This document shows positions 22,671 to 32,218 of a DNA stretch of 64,000 nt, one piece after another. Positions within the stretch are counted from its first letter, which is position 1; the number at the start of each line of letters is the position of its first letter. Made by a program: the position numbers and the translations under genes. This DNA is from Collinsella sp. MSK.8.10 (lineage in GTDB: Bacteria > Actinomycetota > Coriobacteriia > Coriobacteriales > Coriobacteriaceae), in assembly GCF_019041915.1 (NCBI RefSeq), contig NZ_JAHPYF010000001.1, positions 1 through 64,000 of the forward strand, given 5' to 3'. The notes beneath the pieces were generated by a model. It saw nothing but the letters and a program-made list of their open reading frames with translations, made no database searches and was not told where the DNA came from.

Positions 22671-24233
22671 CTACTTGCCGTCGTCGTCCTCGGCTTCTTC
22701 TCTTGCATAGAGCTCCAACATGCGGCGGCGGTATTCGCGCACGGCGAGCTTGGCGCGCTCCAGGCGGCGACGCTCGCGCGGGGTCAGCTCGGACGGGTCG
22801 ACCTCATCACCATAGGTCTTATCGGCAAGAAGATGCGCCGCGTCCACGATGCGGGCATCGATGTGGCCGCTCGCCGCCTCGGCGGAAAGACGCTCGGCAA
22901 TCGTATCGAGCGTAGGCAAGCCCTCGAATACGCGACCATGGCCATGCGAAGTCAGCAGCTCGTGCTCACGTGCGAGCAGGCTCGCCAAATCGTGATGGGC
23001 GCGCAGGATGTCGAGCGCATCGGATGGATGCTCGGCAACTTCTGCCACGGCGGCGACCGGCGCGGCGTCGACCACGCGGTAGAAGAGCTGCGCGAGCAAC
23101 GGCATCAAGAACACCGTGATGGCACCGGCAGCGACCATGACCGACGCAATATCTTGCGACAGCGCGCCCGCGTTGACGGCAACGCTTGTCACGGCAACGA
23201 TGATCGGCAGGGCCGTGGTGCAGTACAGGGCCACGGTAATGCGACCATACGCCGACACATCGCGCGTCGCAGGACAAATGCTCATAGAAATAAGAATGGG
23301 CACGGCACGAATAATCAACAACGCCACGATAAAGCCCACGAGCAGACCCGGGCGCGACGCCACGGCCGTCAGATCGATCTTTGCGCCCGATACGGTAAAG
23401 AATACCGGAATCAAAAAGCCGTAGGCCAGGCCATCGAGCTTGGTCTCGAGCGTATGGTTGCCCTCGGGGATGATATAGCGCAAGACAAAGCCGGCGGCAA
23501 AAGAACCCAACACGATGTCGAGATCAAAGACGGCCGAGAACGCCACGAGTGTGACCAGGATGAGCACCGTCAGGCGCACGAAGGTCTGCGACGTGGTATC
23601 GGCGCGTTCCTCGACAAACGCAAAGAAGCGGCTGCCGACACGCTTGGAGCGGCTTGGGACCACAGCCAGCAACACGCAAACCACCGCAAACAAGCCAAGG
23701 ATTACGAGCGTTTGGATGCCAGTGCGGGCAGACAGCAGCACCGACATGGCGAGCACAGGGCCGAGCTCACCCCAGGTGCCATACGCGAGAATCGAGTCGC
23801 CCACACGCGTGCCAGTGAGCGAGCGCTCACGCATGATGGGCACGAGCGTGCCGAGCGCCGTCGAAGTGAGGGCAAGCGTCACGGCGATACCGTCGAAATG
23901 ACTGACTGAGAACCACGGGGTAAAGCGCACGGCAAGCCAGGCGATACCAAACGTGACGACCCACGTCGCCAAGCCGTAGCGCCCCTCGACGCCCGTGATG
24001 CTCTTGGGGTCGATCTCAAAGCCGGCAAGCAGGAACAAGAAGGCCAGGCCCAGCTCGGACACAAGCGAGACCTCAGCATCTACATGGATGACGCCGAGCA
24101 TATGGGGTCCCAGCACCGCGCCGAGCACGAGCAAAAAGACCGTCTCGGGAACGGGTTTTCCGGGAATCGCCGAGGCGATAAAAGGACTCGCAAAGGCCAC
24201 GAGTGCGATGATGGCGAGCGAAACGAATGCCAT
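22671..24233 (-). CDS. Cation:proton antiporter, CPA2 (KefB-like) family
   Basis: A membrane protein of 520 residues. The first ~370 residues form about twelve hydrophobic segments with family features: SELGLAFLFLLAGFEIDP near residue 65, a second-half TGSFAAGFVLRY-like segment (VLGSFAAGFVLRY), and GLAYGFLIPVFFTVSG. These match the Na+(K+)/H+ exchanger domain of CPA2. The last ~140 residues are hydrophilic and charged, probably cytoplasmic, without a recognisable TrkA-N nucleotide-binding motif. It probably helps pH and cation homeostasis; the ion cannot be read. Divergent from purL; AGAAAGG precedes the ATG. Confidence 0.88.
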   Translation of the reverse strand: MAFVSLAIIALVAFASPFIASAIPGKPVPETVFLLVLGAVLGPHMLGVIHVDAEVSLVSELGLAFLFLLAGFEIDPKSITGVEGRYGLATWVVTFGIAWLAVRFTPWFSVSHFDGIAVTLALTSTALGTLVPIMRERSLTGTRVGDSILAYGTWGELGPVLAMSVLLSARTGIQTLVILGLFAVVCVLLAVVPSRSKRVGSRFFAFVEERADTTSQTFVRLTVLILVTLVAFSAVFDLDIVLGSFAAGFVLRYIIPEGNHTLETKLDGLAYGFLIPVFFTVSGAKIDLTAVASRPGLLVGFIVALLIIRAVPILISMSICPATRDVSAYGRITVALYCTTALPIIVAVTSVAVNAGALSQDIASVMVAAGAITVFLMPLLAQLFYRVVDAAPVAAVAEVAEHPSDALDILRAHHDLASLLAREHELLTSHGHGRVFEGLPTLDTIAERLSAEAASGHIDARIVDAAHLLADKTYGDEVDPSELTPRERRRLERAKLAVREYRRRMLELYAREEAEDDDGK

Positions 24234-24417
24234 GTGATGCCTTTCTCTTGTTTGCGCTTCACTGTAGCACCCTCGCCGTCCTCAACGCGCCGCGAGCTGT
24301 CGTATCATAGTGAGGTTTACAAACATGTGGCTCAAGGCGACCGCAGGGCAGACCCCGCAAACCGACCGCTGCCGCATACCGTACCGTACGCCCAACCGAT
24401 CAGGAAGGCAGGAACCA

Positions 24418-27400
24418 ATGGTCTCTCGTATCTACGTGGAGAAGAAACCCGGGTTCGACGTCGAGGCTCAGCAGCTCAAGGGCGAGCTGACCGAAATTCT
24501 CGGCATCAAGGGCATCGAGGCCCTGAGGATCATCAACCGCTACGACGTCGAGGGCATCGACGAGGAGCTTTTCCGCTCCTGCGTGCCGACCGTCTTTAGC
24601 GAGCCCCAGGTCGATGTGACCTACGACGAGCTCCCCGCAAGCGATGGCGCCGTCTTTGCCGTCGAATTCCTGCCTGGCCAGTTTGACCAGCGCGCCGACT
24701 CCGCCAGCGAGTGCGTGCAGCTCATCAGCCAGGGCGAGCGCCCCGCCGTGCGCTCCGCCAAGGTCTATATCATCTCGGGCGCTCTGGACGAAGCCGCCAT
24801 CGAGGCCATCAAGCACTACGTGGTGAACCCCGTCGAGGCGCGCATCGCCTCGCTCGACCTGCCCGAGACGCTGTACATGGAGACCCCCGAGCCCCAGCCC
24901 GTCGAGGTGCTCGACGGCTTCCGCGAGCTCGACGAGGCCGGCCTTGCCGCCTTTATCGCCGATCGCGGCCTTGCCATGGACGAGGCGGACATCGCCTTCT
25001 GCCAGCAGTACTTCCGCGATGAGGACCGCGACCCCACCATCACCGAGATCCGCGTGATCGACACCTACTGGTCCGATCACTGCCGCCACACCACCTTCGG
25101 CACCGTCCTGGACGACGTGACGATCGACGACGCCGTGGTGCAGCAAGCCTTCGACCGCTACATGGAGATGCGCCACGAACTCGGCCGCGACGCCAAGCCC
25201 GTCTGCCTCATGGACATGGGCACCATCGGCGCCAAGTATCTTAAGAAGACCGGCGTCATGACCGATGTCGATGAGTCCGAGGAGATCAACGCCTGCACCG
25301 TCAAGGTGAAGGTCGATGTCGACGGCGAGGACCAGGACTGGCTGTTCCTGTTTAAGAACGAGACCCACAACCACCCGACCGAGATCGAGCCCTTCGGCGG
25401 TGCCGCCACCTGCGTGGGCGGCGCTATCCGCGACCCGCTCTCGGGCCGCAGCTATGTGTACCAGGCCATGCGCGTCACCGGCGCCGGCGACCCCACCGTC
25501 CCGGTTTCCGAGACGCTCGAGGGCAAGCTGCCGCAGCGCAAGCTCGTGACCACCGCTGCCGCCGGCTACTCCAGCTACGGCAACCAGATCGGCCTTGCCA
25601 CCGGCCAGGTCAACGAACTCTATCACCCCGGCTACGTGGCCAAGCGCATGGAGGTCGGCGCCGTCGTGGGCGCTACCCCGGCAAACCACGTGCGCCGCGA
25701 GTGCCCCGCCCCCACCGACAAGATCATCCTGCTGGGCGGCCGCACCGGCCGCGATGGCATCGGTGGCGCCACCGGCTCCTCCAAGACCCAGAACACCGAG
25801 TCCATCGAGACCTCGGGTGCCGAGGTCCAGAAGGGCAACGCCCCGGTCGAGCGCAAGCTGCAGCGCCTGTTCCGCCGCGGCGACGCCTGCCGTCTGATCA
25901 AGCGCTGCAACGACTTTGGCGCCGGCGGCGTCTCAGTCGCCGTGGGCGAGCTTGCCGACGGCCTGTACGTGGACCTGGACACCGTGACCAAGAAGTACGA
26001 CGGCCTGGACGGCACCGAGCTCGCTATCTCCGAGTCCCAGGAGCGCATGGCTTGCGCCGTCGCCGACGGTGACGTCGAGGAGTTCATGGGCTACGCCGCC
26101 GAGGAGAACCTGGAGGCGACCGTTATCGCCGAGGTTACCGCCGAGCCGCGCATGCGCATGGCATGGAACGGCGTCGCCATCGTCGATCTGTCCCGCGAGT
26201 TCCTCAACTCCAACGGTGCGCCCAAGCACCAGGTCGCCCACGTCTGTGCCCGCAGCGTGTGGCAGCCCAGCTGGGCCGGCACCACGCTCGCCGAGCGCAT
26301 GACCTCGCTCGTCACCGACCTCAACGTCGCTTCCAACAAGGGCCTTTCCGAGCGCTTCGACTCCACCATCGGCGCCGCGACCGTGCTCATGCCCTTTGGC
26401 GGCAAGACGCAGCTCACCCCAAGCTCGGCCATGGTCGCCAAGTTCCCCGTGGACGGCGAGACCACCACGGCGAGCGCCATGGCATGGGGCTTCAACCCCT
26501 ATCTGATGGAGGCCGACCAGTTTGCGGGCGCCTACCTGTCCGTGGTCGAGTCCATCGCCAAGCTCGTTGCCGCCGGCTTTGAGCACAAGCGCGCCTACCT
26601 CTCCTTCCAAGAGTACTTCGAGCGTCTGCGCACCGAGGCCGAGCGCTGGGGCAAGCCCACGGCAGCCGTCCTGGGCGCCCTCATGGCCCAAGTCGACCTG
26701 GGTGCCGGCGCCATCGGCGGCAAGGACTCCATGAGCGGTTCGTTTGAGGACGAGACCGGCGAGCTCAACGTTCCGCCGACCCTGATCAGCTTCGCCGTCG
26801 CCGTGGGCAAGGCCGCCCGCGCCGTCTCGCCCGAGTTCAAGGGCCTCACGCACCGCGTCGTCCGCATCGCCCCCGCCACCTATGGCGAGGACTACCGTCC
26901 CGACGCCCAGCAGTTGCTCGCCGCGTTTGACGCCGTCGAGGCGCTCACTGCTACCGGCAACGCCCTGGCCATATCCACGCCCGGCTACGGCTGCGGCGCC
27001 GAGAGCCTCTTTAAGATGTGCGTCGGTAACCAGATCGGTATCGAGCTTGCCGAGGATGTAGACGTGGAGAGCCTCTTCACCCCGCTCTACGGCAGCTTTA
27101 TCGTCGAGCTCGCCGAGGACGCCGAGCTGCCCGAGGTCGCCGACGGCGTTGTCGTCGAGCCCCTGGGCACCACCGTCGAGGGCTATGTCATCGACACCGG
27201 CTCCGAGGTCATCGAGCTCGCCGAGCTCCAGGAGGCCTGGGAGAGCGGCATCGAGGGCGTCTTCGCCTACCGCAGCGCCGGCGAGACCCCCGAGGTCGAG
27301 ACCATCGACTTCCGCGCCAAGGATATCCACGTGTACGGCGGCGCCAAGATCGCCCGCCCGCGCGTGATCATCCCCGTGTTCCCCGGCAACAACTGCGAGT

Positions 27401-28164
27401 ACGACAGCGCCCGCGCCTTCCGTGCCGCCGGTGCCGAGGCCGACACCTTCGTGATCAACAACCTCACGCCCGAGGCCGTCGCCGAGAGCACCCACGAGCT
27501 TGCCCGCCGCATCCGTGCAAGCCAGATCGTTATGATCCCCGGCGGCTTCTCGGGCGGCGACGAGCCCGACGGCTCTGCCAAGTTCATCACGGCGTTCTTC
27601 CGCGCTCCCGAGGTCACCGAGGCAGTCCGCGACCTGCTCAAGGCCCGCGATGGCCTGATGCTGGGCATCTGCAACGGCTTCCAGGCCCTGATCAAGCTCG
27701 GCCTGGTGCCCTACGGCGACATCGTCGACGCCACGCCCGATGCGCCCACGTTGACGTTCAACACCATCGGTCGCCACCAGAGCCGTCTGGTGCGCACCCG
27801 CATCTCGTCCAACTTGTCCCCGTGGCTGTCGCAGTGCAGCCTGGACGACCCCTACACCGTCGCCATCAGCCACGGCGAGGGCCGCTTTGTCGCCAATGAC
27901 GAAGTGCTCGCCCAGCTGATCGCCAACGGCCAGGTCGCCACGCAGTACGTGGGCGAGAACGGCAAGCCCAGCATGGACCTTTCCGTCAACCCCAACGGCT
28001 CCGCACTCGCCATCGAGGGCATCACGAGCCCCGACGGCCGCGTCCTGGGCAAGATGGGCCATGCCGAGCGTCGCGGCGACAACCTGTACCGCAACGTGCC
28101 CGAGCATGTCCCCGGCGATAAGTTCATGCCGATCTTTGAGAGCGGCGTGGCCTACTTCGCTTAA
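24418..28164 (+). CDS. purL: Phosphoribosylformylglycinamidine synthase, single-chain form
   Basis: Makes FGAM from FGAR, glutamine and ATP in purine synthesis. At 1248 residues it joins the synthetase and the glutaminase in one chain. Synthetase motifs include DTYWSDHCRHTTF, FKNETHNHPTEIEPFGGAATCVGG, and LGGRTGRDGIGGATGSS. The glutaminase part, from about residue 980, has FPGNNCEYDSARAF, IPGGFSGGDEPDGS, the nucleophile in LGICNGFQ (Cys about 1085) and MGHAERRGDN. Most actinobacteria use separate PurL, PurQ and PurS; this form resembles the clade known from clostridia, streptococci and bifidobacteria. ATG 24418 with AGGAA upstream begins the conserved MVSRIYVEKKPG; a longer frame from 24310 is unlikely. 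A possible -10 TATCAT lies at 24303-24308. Confidence 0.96.
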   Translation: MVSRIYVEKKPGFDVEAQQLKGELTEILGIKGIEALRIINRYDVEGIDEELFRSCVPTVFSEPQVDVTYDELPASDGAVFAVEFLPGQFDQRADSASECVQLISQGERPAVRSAKVYIISGALDEAAIEAIKHYVVNPVEARIASLDLPETLYMETPEPQPVEVLDGFRELDEAGLAAFIADRGLAMDEADIAFCQQYFRDEDRDPTITEIRVIDTYWSDHCRHTTFGTVLDDVTIDDAVVQQAFDRYMEMRHELGRDAKPVCLMDMGTIGAKYLKKTGVMTDVDESEEINACTVKVKVDVDGEDQDWLFLFKNETHNHPTEIEPFGGAATCVGGAIRDPLSGRSYVYQAMRVTGAGDPTVPVSETLEGKLPQRKLVTTAAAGYSSYGNQIGLATGQVNELYHPGYVAKRMEVGAVVGATPANHVRRECPAPTDKIILLGGRTGRDGIGGATGSSKTQNTESIETSGAEVQKGNAPVERKLQRLFRRGDACRLIKRCNDFGAGGVSVAVGELADGLYVDLDTVTKKYDGLDGTELAISESQERMACAVADGDVEEFMGYAAEENLEATVIAEVTAEPRMRMAWNGVAIVDLSREFLNSNGAPKHQVAHVCARSVWQPSWAGTTLAERMTSLVTDLNVASNKGLSERFDSTIGAATVLMPFGGKTQLTPSSAMVAKFPVDGETTTASAMAWGFNPYLMEADQFAGAYLSVVESIAKLVAAGFEHKRAYLSFQEYFERLRTEAERWGKPTAAVLGALMAQVDLGAGAIGGKDSMSGSFEDETGELNVPPTLISFAVAVGKAARAVSPEFKGLTHRVVRIAPATYGEDYRPDAQQLLAAFDAVEALTATGNALAISTPGYGCGAESLFKMCVGNQIGIELAEDVDVESLFTPLYGSFIVELAEDAELPEVADGVVVEPLGTTVEGYVIDTGSEVIELAELQEAWESGIEGVFAYRSAGETPEVETIDFRAKDIHVYGGAKIARPRVIIPVFPGNNCEYDSARAFRAAGAEADTFVINNLTPEAVAESTHELARRIRASQIVMIPGGFSGGDEPDGSAKFITAFFRAPEVTEAVRDLLKARDGLMLGICNGFQALIKLGLVPYGDIVDATPDAPTLTFNTIGRHQSRLVRTRISSNLSPWLSQCSLDDPYTVAISHGEGRFVANDEVLAQLIANGQVATQYVGENGKPSMDLSVNPNGSALAIEGITSPDGRVLGKMGHAERRGDNLYRNVPEHVPGDKFMPIFESGVAYFA

Positions 28165-28201
28165 ACCTTTCCCATCGGGTACAATCCCTTCGGGTAACAA
28201 C

Positions 28202-28239
28202 ACCCGCCACCGGCACATCCGGTGGCGGGTTCTTTTTTG
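28202..28239 (+). terminator. Intrinsic terminator of purL
   Basis: ACCCGCCACCGG-CACAT-CCGGTGGCGGGT followed by TCTTTTTTG. Confidence 0.93.
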
Positions 28240-28263
28240 CTTCGCGCATGTAGGAAGGACATC

Positions 28264-29199
28264 ATGGAAAGCCGCAAGCCGTATCTCGCCACCCTGCCCG
28301 GACTCATCCTGGGCTGCCTCGTCTGCTGTGCACTCTGGGGATCGGCCTTTCCCTGTATCAAGATCGGTTACGCACTCTTTGGTATCCCAGCGCACGATAG
28401 CGCCTCGCAGCTGCTCTTTGCGGGCTTGCGCTTCACGCTTGCCGGCGCCCTGGTTATCGTTGGGATGAGTGCGGCCCAACGCCGCCCCCTCATTCCGCAG
28501 GCTCGCGACATCAAGCCCATCTTTGTCTTGTCGCTCTTCCAGACTATCGGGCAGTACTTCTTTTTCTATCTGGGCCTCTCGCGCGCCAGCGCCATGTCGA
28601 GCTCCATCATCGAGGCCAGCGCCAACTTCCTCGCAATCCTCTTTGCCGCCCTGGCGTTTCGCACCGAGAAGCTCAATACGGCCAAGGTGCTTGGCTGTGC
28701 GCTGGGCCTTGCCGGCGTCGCTCTCGTCAACCTTTCGGGCGCGGATGGCACCTTTGGCTTCAGGCTCGATGGCGAGGGCTTTATCCTAGCCTCCACCGTC
28801 GCGGGTGCCCTTTCGACCTGCCTGATTGGCATCTTCTCGCGCGAGCACGACGGCGTCTTGCTTGCCGGGTGGCAGTTCTTGGTCGGCGGCCTTGTCCTCA
28901 CCGCCATCGGCTTTTTGATGGGTGGCGCGCTCTCCCCCACGGCGATTGCCCCCGCCATCGCGCTCATCATCTACATGGCGCTTATCTCCGCGGTCGCCTA
29001 CTCGCTGTGGTCGCGCCTGCTTGCCGTCAACCCCGTCAGCCGCGTCTCGGTCTTTGGGTTTATGAACCCCGTCTTTGGTGTGCTGCTGAGCGCGCTGCTG
29101 CTCGGCGAAGGCGCGGGCACGAGCCCCGTTACCGTCATCGTTGCCCTGCTGTTGGTCTGCGGCGGCATCATCATCGTCAACAAACCCAAAAAAGCCTAG
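28264..29199 (+). CDS. EamA/DMT family transporter
   Basis: A drug/metabolite-transporter superfamily protein, 311 residues with ten hydrophobic segments in two five-helix repeats (for example ALWGSAFPCIKIGY near residue 21 and the second-repeat ending VFGFMNPVFGVLLSALLLGE). Such carriers often export amino acids, nucleosides or metabolites; the substrate is unknown. AGGAAGGA precedes the ATG. It follows the purL terminator directly, so it needs its own promoter, and none was obvious in the 24-nt gap. It might therefore depend on read-through. Confidence 0.85.
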   Translation: MESRKPYLATLPGLILGCLVCCALWGSAFPCIKIGYALFGIPAHDSASQLLFAGLRFTLAGALVIVGMSAAQRRPLIPQARDIKPIFVLSLFQTIGQYFFFYLGLSRASAMSSSIIEASANFLAILFAALAFRTEKLNTAKVLGCALGLAGVALVNLSGADGTFGFRLDGEGFILASTVAGALSTCLIGIFSREHDGVLLAGWQFLVGGLVLTAIGFLMGGALSPTAIAPAIALIIYMALISAVAYSLWSRLLAVNPVSRVSVFGFMNPVFGVLLSALLLGEGAGTSPVTVIVALLLVCGGIIIVNKPKKA

Positions 29200-29350
29200 C
29201 GAACTCACCTTTTTAGGGAGGGCATTCGCATACTTTAGCTTAATGGAGCACACTGGTTCTCGTTGATTTCGTACCGAGTCGCGGCGGCAGACGCCCGTCT
29301 TGCCGCACCGCGCCTGGGCATTATGGCCGGTGGCCCCCACAAACGCAAAA

Positions 29351-29390
29351 GGGGCGCACGACCATCGCAACGGTCGTGTGCCCCTTTTCC
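29351..29390. terminator. Bidirectional terminator between EamA and GGDEF genes
   Basis: GGGGCGCACGACC and CGGTCGTGTGCCCC form a long stem (29351-29384) flanked by AAAA on the left and TTTT on the right, serving two convergent genes. Confidence 0.88.
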
Positions 29391-30532
29391 TAGCGTATCT
29401 GAACGCGAGCTTTCTTTTTCTCGGCCTTGACGCGGTAAAGCTCCGCATCGGCAGCGCGAAGTAAGTCTTGCCAGGTATCAACACTATCGCCGACCCGCGC
29501 GTAACCGATGGACATCCGCAATGCATACGGCACCTCGGCATGCGCGAGCTCGTCGTTGATTGTCGCGCACAGATGCATGATATCCCGTTCCGCCACTGCC
29601 TTTTGGAGCACCACGAACTCATCGCCACCGTAGCGTGCGATAAAGCCACCAGACGCCGAGCAGACCTCTTTGAGCGCAGCGGATATAACCTGAAGAGCAT
29701 GGTCGCCCTCCACATGTCCATAGCGATCGTTAATCTGCTTAAAGCCGTCGGCGTCCATCATGAGCAGATACACATCTTCGGCCTGATCCACATTTGAGAA
29801 GAGCGACAGGATATAGGTCTCAAAACGGTTGCGATTGTTGAGGCCAGTCAACGGGTCGGTCGAGATGAGCTGCTCCTGGCAGATAATGTAGAGCAGCAAC
29901 ATGCTAATCATTATGCCGACACAAAGGCCAGGCACCGAGTATACGATCTGAAAGGTACCGCCCACCAGGGCCGGAATGGCGAAAAATGCCAAGGTTCGAT
30001 AGATAGCCTTCGTCTGCAGGCTCTCGACCCTGCGAGATTGCACAAACGCATGCAGGGACGTATGTATAACGTAACAGTAGCTGACAATGGGCTGGATCAT
30101 ATAGGCAAAGCCGCGACGATACACGCCCTGCGAATCGATATAGAACAAGGCGTGCGTCCAGTAACTGGTAAAAGCCAGCACGACCACCAGAGCCGTAGGC
30201 AACGTTACAAGCACCACCCTATAGCGCGAGGTCACAAGGCGAGAGCCCTGCATCGTCTCGGAATAGATAAACCAAATGAGACACGCGATGGCAAAGAGCG
30301 AAAACGAAACCGCGTTGGAAATCCAGTTGGCAGCAATACCCAACGTGCCGTCCGCACCATCCGAAAGCGTCCAGATCATATCGAATAATATGTACGCGGC
30401 AGAGGTGTAGCCAAGCATGCTAAACAATAGCTGCAGGGTGCTCGAGAACAAGGAGCGACGACTTCGCGCGGCAAGCCCGATAAGAACAATCATGCATAGC
30501 AGGAATATCTCAATCTTGAGTGCCTTAACCAC
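29390..30532 (-). CDS. Membrane diguanylate cyclase (GGDEF)
   Basis: An N-terminal block of about seven membrane segments (to about residue 215) followed by a GGDEF domain: DPLTGLNNRNRFE, LLMMDADGFKQIND, and the active-site YGGDEFVVLQ, intact. It should make cyclic di-GMP from GTP. The inhibitory RxxD site expected just before GGDEF is not present (the residues are SASGGFIA), so product inhibition through the I-site is unlikely. The signal sensed by the membrane part is unknown. The frame opens at a TTG (30550) without a ribosome site; the GTG at 30532 follows AAGGGATGG and is preferred. Monocistronic. Confidence 0.9.
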   Translation of the reverse strand: MVKALKIEIFLLCMIVLIGLAARSRRSLFSSTLQLLFSMLGYTSAAYILFDMIWTLSDGADGTLGIAANWISNAVSFSLFAIACLIWFIYSETMQGSRLVTSRYRVVLVTLPTALVVVLAFTSYWTHALFYIDSQGVYRRGFAYMIQPIVSYCYVIHTSLHAFVQSRRVESLQTKAIYRTLAFFAIPALVGGTFQIVYSVPGLCVGIMISMLLLYIICQEQLISTDPLTGLNNRNRFETYILSLFSNVDQAEDVYLLMMDADGFKQINDRYGHVEGDHALQVISAALKEVCSASGGFIARYGGDEFVVLQKAVAERDIMHLCATINDELAHAEVPYALRMSIGYARVGDSVDTWQDLLRAADAELYRVKAEKKKARVQIR

Positions 30533-30597
30533 TAGACGCCATCCCTTCAATATCCGAATGGTCAGAATCGCCCAATTCGAATCAGGGCAATAAACAC

Positions 30598-30675
30598 CCC
30601 TTTACTCCGCAGGGGTAAAGGGAATCATAGCAAAGCGCCCGAACATCACTGCAAAACAGTTTCTGTTCGGGCGCT
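30598..30675 (-). terminator. Terminator of the KDG permease gene
   Basis: AGCGCCCGAACA/TGTTCGGGCGCT (12-bp perfect arms at 30634-30645 and 30664-30675), followed on the minus strand by TTTGC. A second hairpin CCCTTTAC/GTAAAGGG lies beyond it (30598-30622). Confidence 0.75.
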
Positions 30676-30721
30676 CGGACGGCGCGAATTGCACGCCGGA
30701 ATCAATTATCGGTAACGGCCG

Positions 30722-31744
30722 TTACTCGCCATCGATGTCGGTCGCGACGGCCTCCTCGATGGCCTCGACACCGGCAGGCGACAGGTCCTCCTTGCCCTGG
30801 CAGAACTTCTTGTCGACCCAGCCGGTCAGAATCGGAGCCATGATTGCCGTGATGATAACGGCAGTGGCGATCTGGGCGTACGCGGTGGGCGCAAGCTCGG
30901 CGTAGCGCGGCGCGACCTCGGCGAGAGCAACCGGCGTGGTCATAGCCGTGCCGGCGATGGTGGAACAAGCCACGGCAGCCTTGCCGTTACCACCGCACAG
31001 GCGCTCGAACGCAAAGGTGATGGGACCGACGACAAACAGCGTGACAAGGCCCAGCAAGATGCCGGAAATACCGCCGGTGATAAAGCTCGACAGGCTCATG
31101 GACGCGCCAAGCTGAAATCCGATGACGGCAATCGCAGGGTTGGAACCGGGAACCAGCAGGTTCTTGATAAACGGGAACAGGTTGCCCAGAACCATGCCGA
31201 TAACGAGCGGCAAAATGGAGCCGATGATAGTACCGACAGGGATGTTGGCAAGACCCGAAACACCAAGGATGATCATCGTGACGGCGGGGCCGGCCGTAAA
31301 GAACAGGATACCGACGGCGCCCTGCTCGGACTCATCGCCGAACTCGCCCATAATGCCCGTATAGAGCGCCATGTTGCAAAACGTAATGCCGCCGATGATA
31401 GACACGGAGCTCAGACCCAGGAAGTTGTCGTTAAAGAAATATGCCACGCCTAGGCCGAGAGCCGCTGCGACGACCAGCTTGGGAATCAGCACGACGATAC
31501 CGGTCTTGATGGCGCCCGGCGTGGACTTAAAGCTGATGCCGGCGCCCACGAACAGCAGGATCGCGGCGACGATGGTATTGGAGCCACCGCGGCAGGCAGC
31601 CGTAAAGAAGCCGCCGATCTCAAAAACCTGCGGGCAGAAGGTGTTGAGCAAAAGACCGACGATCATCGGATAGATCATGATGTCGCCCGGGATGCGCGGA
31701 ACCTTGAATTTCTTTTGCTCGTTGGCAGTCGCTTCCTGTGCCAT
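30722..31744 (-). CDS. kdgT: 2-keto-3-deoxygluconate permease (KdgT family)
   Basis: A carrier of 340 residues with about ten hydrophobic segments. The family pattern is clear: PGDIMIYPMIVGLLLNTFCP near the start, GISFKSTPGAIKTG, GGITFCNMALYTGIMGEFGD, and TTPVALAEVAPRYAE near the end. KdgT imports 2-keto-3-deoxygluconate, a product of pectin and glucuronate breakdown, with protons. No KDG kinase or aldolase is adjacent, so the substrate is taken from family resemblance. ATG 31744 is close to GGGGG; a frame opening at 31774 is less likely. Followed by its own terminator; azlCD lie upstream on the same strand. Confidence 0.88.
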   Translation of the reverse strand: MAQEATANEQKKFKVPRIPGDIMIYPMIVGLLLNTFCPQVFEIGGFFTAACRGGSNTIVAAILLFVGAGISFKSTPGAIKTGIVVLIPKLVVAAALGLGVAYFFNDNFLGLSSVSIIGGITFCNMALYTGIMGEFGDESEQGAVGILFFTAGPAVTMIILGVSGLANIPVGTIIGSILPLVIGMVLGNLFPFIKNLLVPGSNPAIAVIGFQLGASMSLSSFITGGISGILLGLVTLFVVGPITFAFERLCGGNGKAAVACSTIAGTAMTTPVALAEVAPRYAELAPTAYAQIATAVIITAIMAPILTGWVDKKFCQGKEDLSPAGVEAIEEAVATDIDGE

Positions 31745-31894
31745 GAAACCCCCATTTCCGCTGACGCGGAACAAAAGCCCACGTCATGCTTTGCTACAGT
31801 AAAGTTTGACCATGGTACCAGAAGAAATAGACCAGCTCGGTGAAAAATTCGACAAGTTGGGATGGAACGAGATTCGGCGCCCGCGACGCCACCC

Positions 31895-32218
31895 CTATAT
31901 AAGGCTCAAGACGATATAGAGTACGATGCCCGAGACGCAGCACCACAGCATCGATTTTGTCTTGACCGCCACGACCACGACGCCGGCGGCCGCAATCCAG
32001 GGAACCAAGGCAGGCCAGAGTCCCGCGTCGAACGCGCCGGGGCTCACCAAGTCGTTGGCGACCAGCGCGGCAAAGGCAGCGGGCGGGATATAGCCCAGGG
32101 CCTCGGTAATACGGGGCGACAGGGTCCGCCCGCGCAAGGCGAACGCCGGCGCGATGCGAAAGAACGCGATAGCAGCCCACGACGACAGCCACAGAACCAA
32201 GAACTCGTTAACGGGCAT
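31895..32218 (-). CDS. azlD: AzlD family branched-chain amino acid transport protein
   Basis: A small membrane protein (107 residues, about four hydrophobic segments) beginning MPVNEFLVLWLSSWAAIAFF. It fits AzlD, the small partner of AzlC. Together they export branched-chain amino acids (and the analogue 4-azaleucine). Its ATG overlaps the last 11 nt of azlC in another frame, with GGAAGAGGT inside the azlC end, so translation is coupled. The frame remains open upstream but in azlC antiframe composition, so the internal start is the right one. Confidence 0.88.
   Translation of the reverse strand: MPVNEFLVLWLSSWAAIAFFRIAPAFALRGRTLSPRITEALGYIPPAAFAALVANDLVSPGAFDAGLWPALVPWIAAAGVVVVAVKTKSMLWCCVSGIVLYIVLSLI

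Noticed and set aside
25933..28479. 848-codon open frame opposite purL
   Set aside because: Shadow of GC-rich codon third positions; no motif, and purL with all catalytic residues lies on the other strand.
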